Assembly: GCA_016735415.1 (NCBI GenBank)
Contig: JAERRP010000539.1
Span: 1-7,013 of the forward strand
Source: Desulfobacterales bacterium
GTDB taxonomy: Bacteria > Desulfobacterota > Desulfobacteria > Desulfobacterales > UBA5852
Direction of reading: 5' to 3'
DNA length: 7,013 bases
Under the pieces are notes generated by a model that did no database searches, was not told the origin of the DNA, and saw nothing but the letters and a program-made list of their open reading frames with translations. The translations under genes and the position numbers were made by a program. How positions within the stretch are numbered: position 1 is the first letter of the stretch; each line of letters begins with the position of its first letter. Positions 5,964 through 7,013 of this stretch are shown here, in pieces.

Positions 5964-7013
5964 ATGAAATCACACAATGAGAAAATACCCAACCCGGCGG
6001 AAATCGAAAAAGAGATCGGCGAATTCCTTTCCAAAAAGTTCGGTCAGAACGTGAAGGTGGTCTCGCCCCTGATGGTCACGGATGCGGATAAACTGGGCAC
6101 TTCCGACAAGGCCCCTGACAACAAATCCAAAATCCACTTCGACCTCAAACCCGAAGATTTGATCGCCTATCTGGACCGCTATATCGTACGACAGGACGAG
6201 GCCAAGGCCGTCCTGGCCACCAAGATCTGCACCCATTTCAACCGCATCACCCACGCCCGGCGGGAAGGGGATGTCGCGCGCGATATTGTGGGCCGCATCA
6301 AGAACAATGTCCTGCTGGTGGGCCCCACCGGTGTGGGCAAAACCTATATCGTCAAGCTGATCGCCAAACGCATCGGCGTGCCTTTCGTCAAGGGGGATGC
6401 CACCAAGTTCAGCGAAACCGGCTACGTGGGCGGCGATGTGGAGGATCTGGTGCGCGATCTGGTACGGGAGGCCAACGACGATATCGAACTGGCCCAGAAT
6501 GGTATCATTTACATCGACGAGATCGACAAGATCGCCGGTTCCCGGAATATCCTCGGGGCGGATGTATCCCGTTCGGGTGTCCAGCGGGCCCTTCTCAAAC
6601 CCATGGAAGAAACCGAAGTCGATCTGAAAGTGCCCCACGACCCGATTTCCATGATCCAGGAAATAGAACGCTTTCGTAAAACCGGCAAAAAGGAAAAGCG
6701 CTCGGTCAACACCGGCAATATCCTGTTTATCATGAGCGGGGCCTTCAACGAACTGGAGGAAATCATCCGCCGGCGGGTGGCCCGTCAGGGCATCGGTTTC
6801 GGCGCCGAACTGAAAACCAGCCGGCCGCAGACGGCCATCCTCCAGAAACTCAAATCCGAGGATCTGATCGCGTTCGGCTTCGAATCCGAATTCGTGGGGC
6901 GGCTGCCGGTCCGGACGGTTCTGAGCCACCTGGATGAAAACGACCTCTACGAAATTCTCAAAAACCCGAGCAACCCCATCGTGCTGAGCAAAAAGCTCGA
7001 TTTCGCCGCCTAT
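5964..7013 (+). CDS. ClpX-like AAA+ unfoldase without the zinc-binding domain (3' end beyond window)
   Basis: I translated 350 codons with no stop; the gene runs off the window. Motifs in order: Walker A GPTGVGKT (120-127), the pore-loop GYVG (153-156), Walker B IIYIDE (181-186), VSRSGVQRALLK (201-212), sensor-1 region GNILFIMSGAF (251-261), an IGFGAE block (277-282) matching the ClpX loop that docks on ClpP, and EFVGRLPV (309-316) with the arginine finger R313. These place it in the ClpX/HslU clade, nearer ClpX. It differs from housekeeping ClpX: residues 1-60 contain no Cys4 zinc domain, and the segment between ALLK and NILFI is about 11 residues longer, lacks the RKH loop and carries a basic RFRKTGKKEKR. 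Likely role: ATP-driven unfolding of specific proteins, perhaps feeding ClpP (inference). An in-frame TAA at 5949-5951 limits the start to ATG 5964, which lacks a clear Shine-Dalgarno. It follows the MFS gene by 153 bases with no clear terminator. Confidence 0.85.
   Translation, partial: MKSHNEKIPNPAEIEKEIGEFLSKKFGQNVKVVSPLMVTDADKLGTSDKAPDNKSKIHFDLKPEDLIAYLDRYIVRQDEAKAVLATKICTHFNRITHARREGDVARDIVGRIKNNVLLVGPTGVGKTYIVKLIAKRIGVPFVKGDATKFSETGYVGGDVEDLVRDLVREANDDIELAQNGIIYIDEIDKIAGSRNILGADVSRSGVQRALLKPMEETEVDLKVPHDPISMIQEIERFRKTGKKEKRSVNTGNILFIMSGAFNELEEIIRRRVARQGIGFGAELKTSRPQTAILQKLKSEDLIAFGFESEFVGRLPVRTVLSHLDENDLYEILKNPSNPIVLSKKLDFAAY

Noticed and set aside
5970..6929. 319-codon minus-strand ORF
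   Set aside because: It lies wholly antisense to the ClpX-like gene, which carries every expected AAA+ motif in order. The minus product is a low-complexity Asp/Gly/Phe-rich shadow typical of GC-rich coding DNA.
1..7013. CRISPR array, tRNA, rRNA, transposase, prophage or defence system
   Set aside because: I saw no regularly spaced repeats, no cloverleaf or rRNA-like sequence, and no matching protein motifs. The AAA+ gene is of the ClpX protease-chaperone type, not a defence ATPase, on the evidence in the window.

Overview
This is a bacterial chromosomal window with moderate to high GC overall. The MFS and ClpX-like genes at the right are GC-rich, while several intergenic gaps are AT-rich. 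Gene content (a stand-alone MetE catalytic-domain protein, a GalT-like nucleotidyltransferase, and a ClpX-like AAA+ ATPase without the ClpX zinc domain) suggests an anaerobic Desulfobacterota-type organism. That is an inference from gene style only; no rRNA or other taxonomic marker is present.

Layout. The left part is transcribed leftward: a doubtful small membrane-protein ORF (24-221), a GalT-family uridylyltransferase (170-1192) with a very strong Shine-Dalgarno, a 297-base gap with a possible promoter and a 10-bp palindrome, then a ketopantoate-reductase-like gene (1490 to about 2392). That gene has lost its NADPH-binding N-terminus, and the break lies beside a short sequence resembling the end of a dispersed mobile repeat. 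On the other side of this scar a MetE-like methyltransferase (2588-3637) reads rightward. It converges, 19 bases apart, with a small leftward gene of unknown function (3657-3920).

A 591-base gap (3921-4511) has no convincing gene. It holds a near-consensus sigma-70 promoter pointing left and, close to the next start codon, an inverted repeat that could be an operator. Then come two rightward genes: a 12-helix MFS transporter (4512-5810) and, after 153 bases, the first 350 codons of a ClpX-like unfoldase (5964 to the window edge).

The genes do not form one obvious pathway. The window looks like a set of mostly single-gene transcription units with one degraded gene. I see no CRISPR array, tRNA, rRNA, transposase or defence system. 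The two points most worth following are the altered ClpX-like ATPase and the truncated reductase with its breakpoint repeat.
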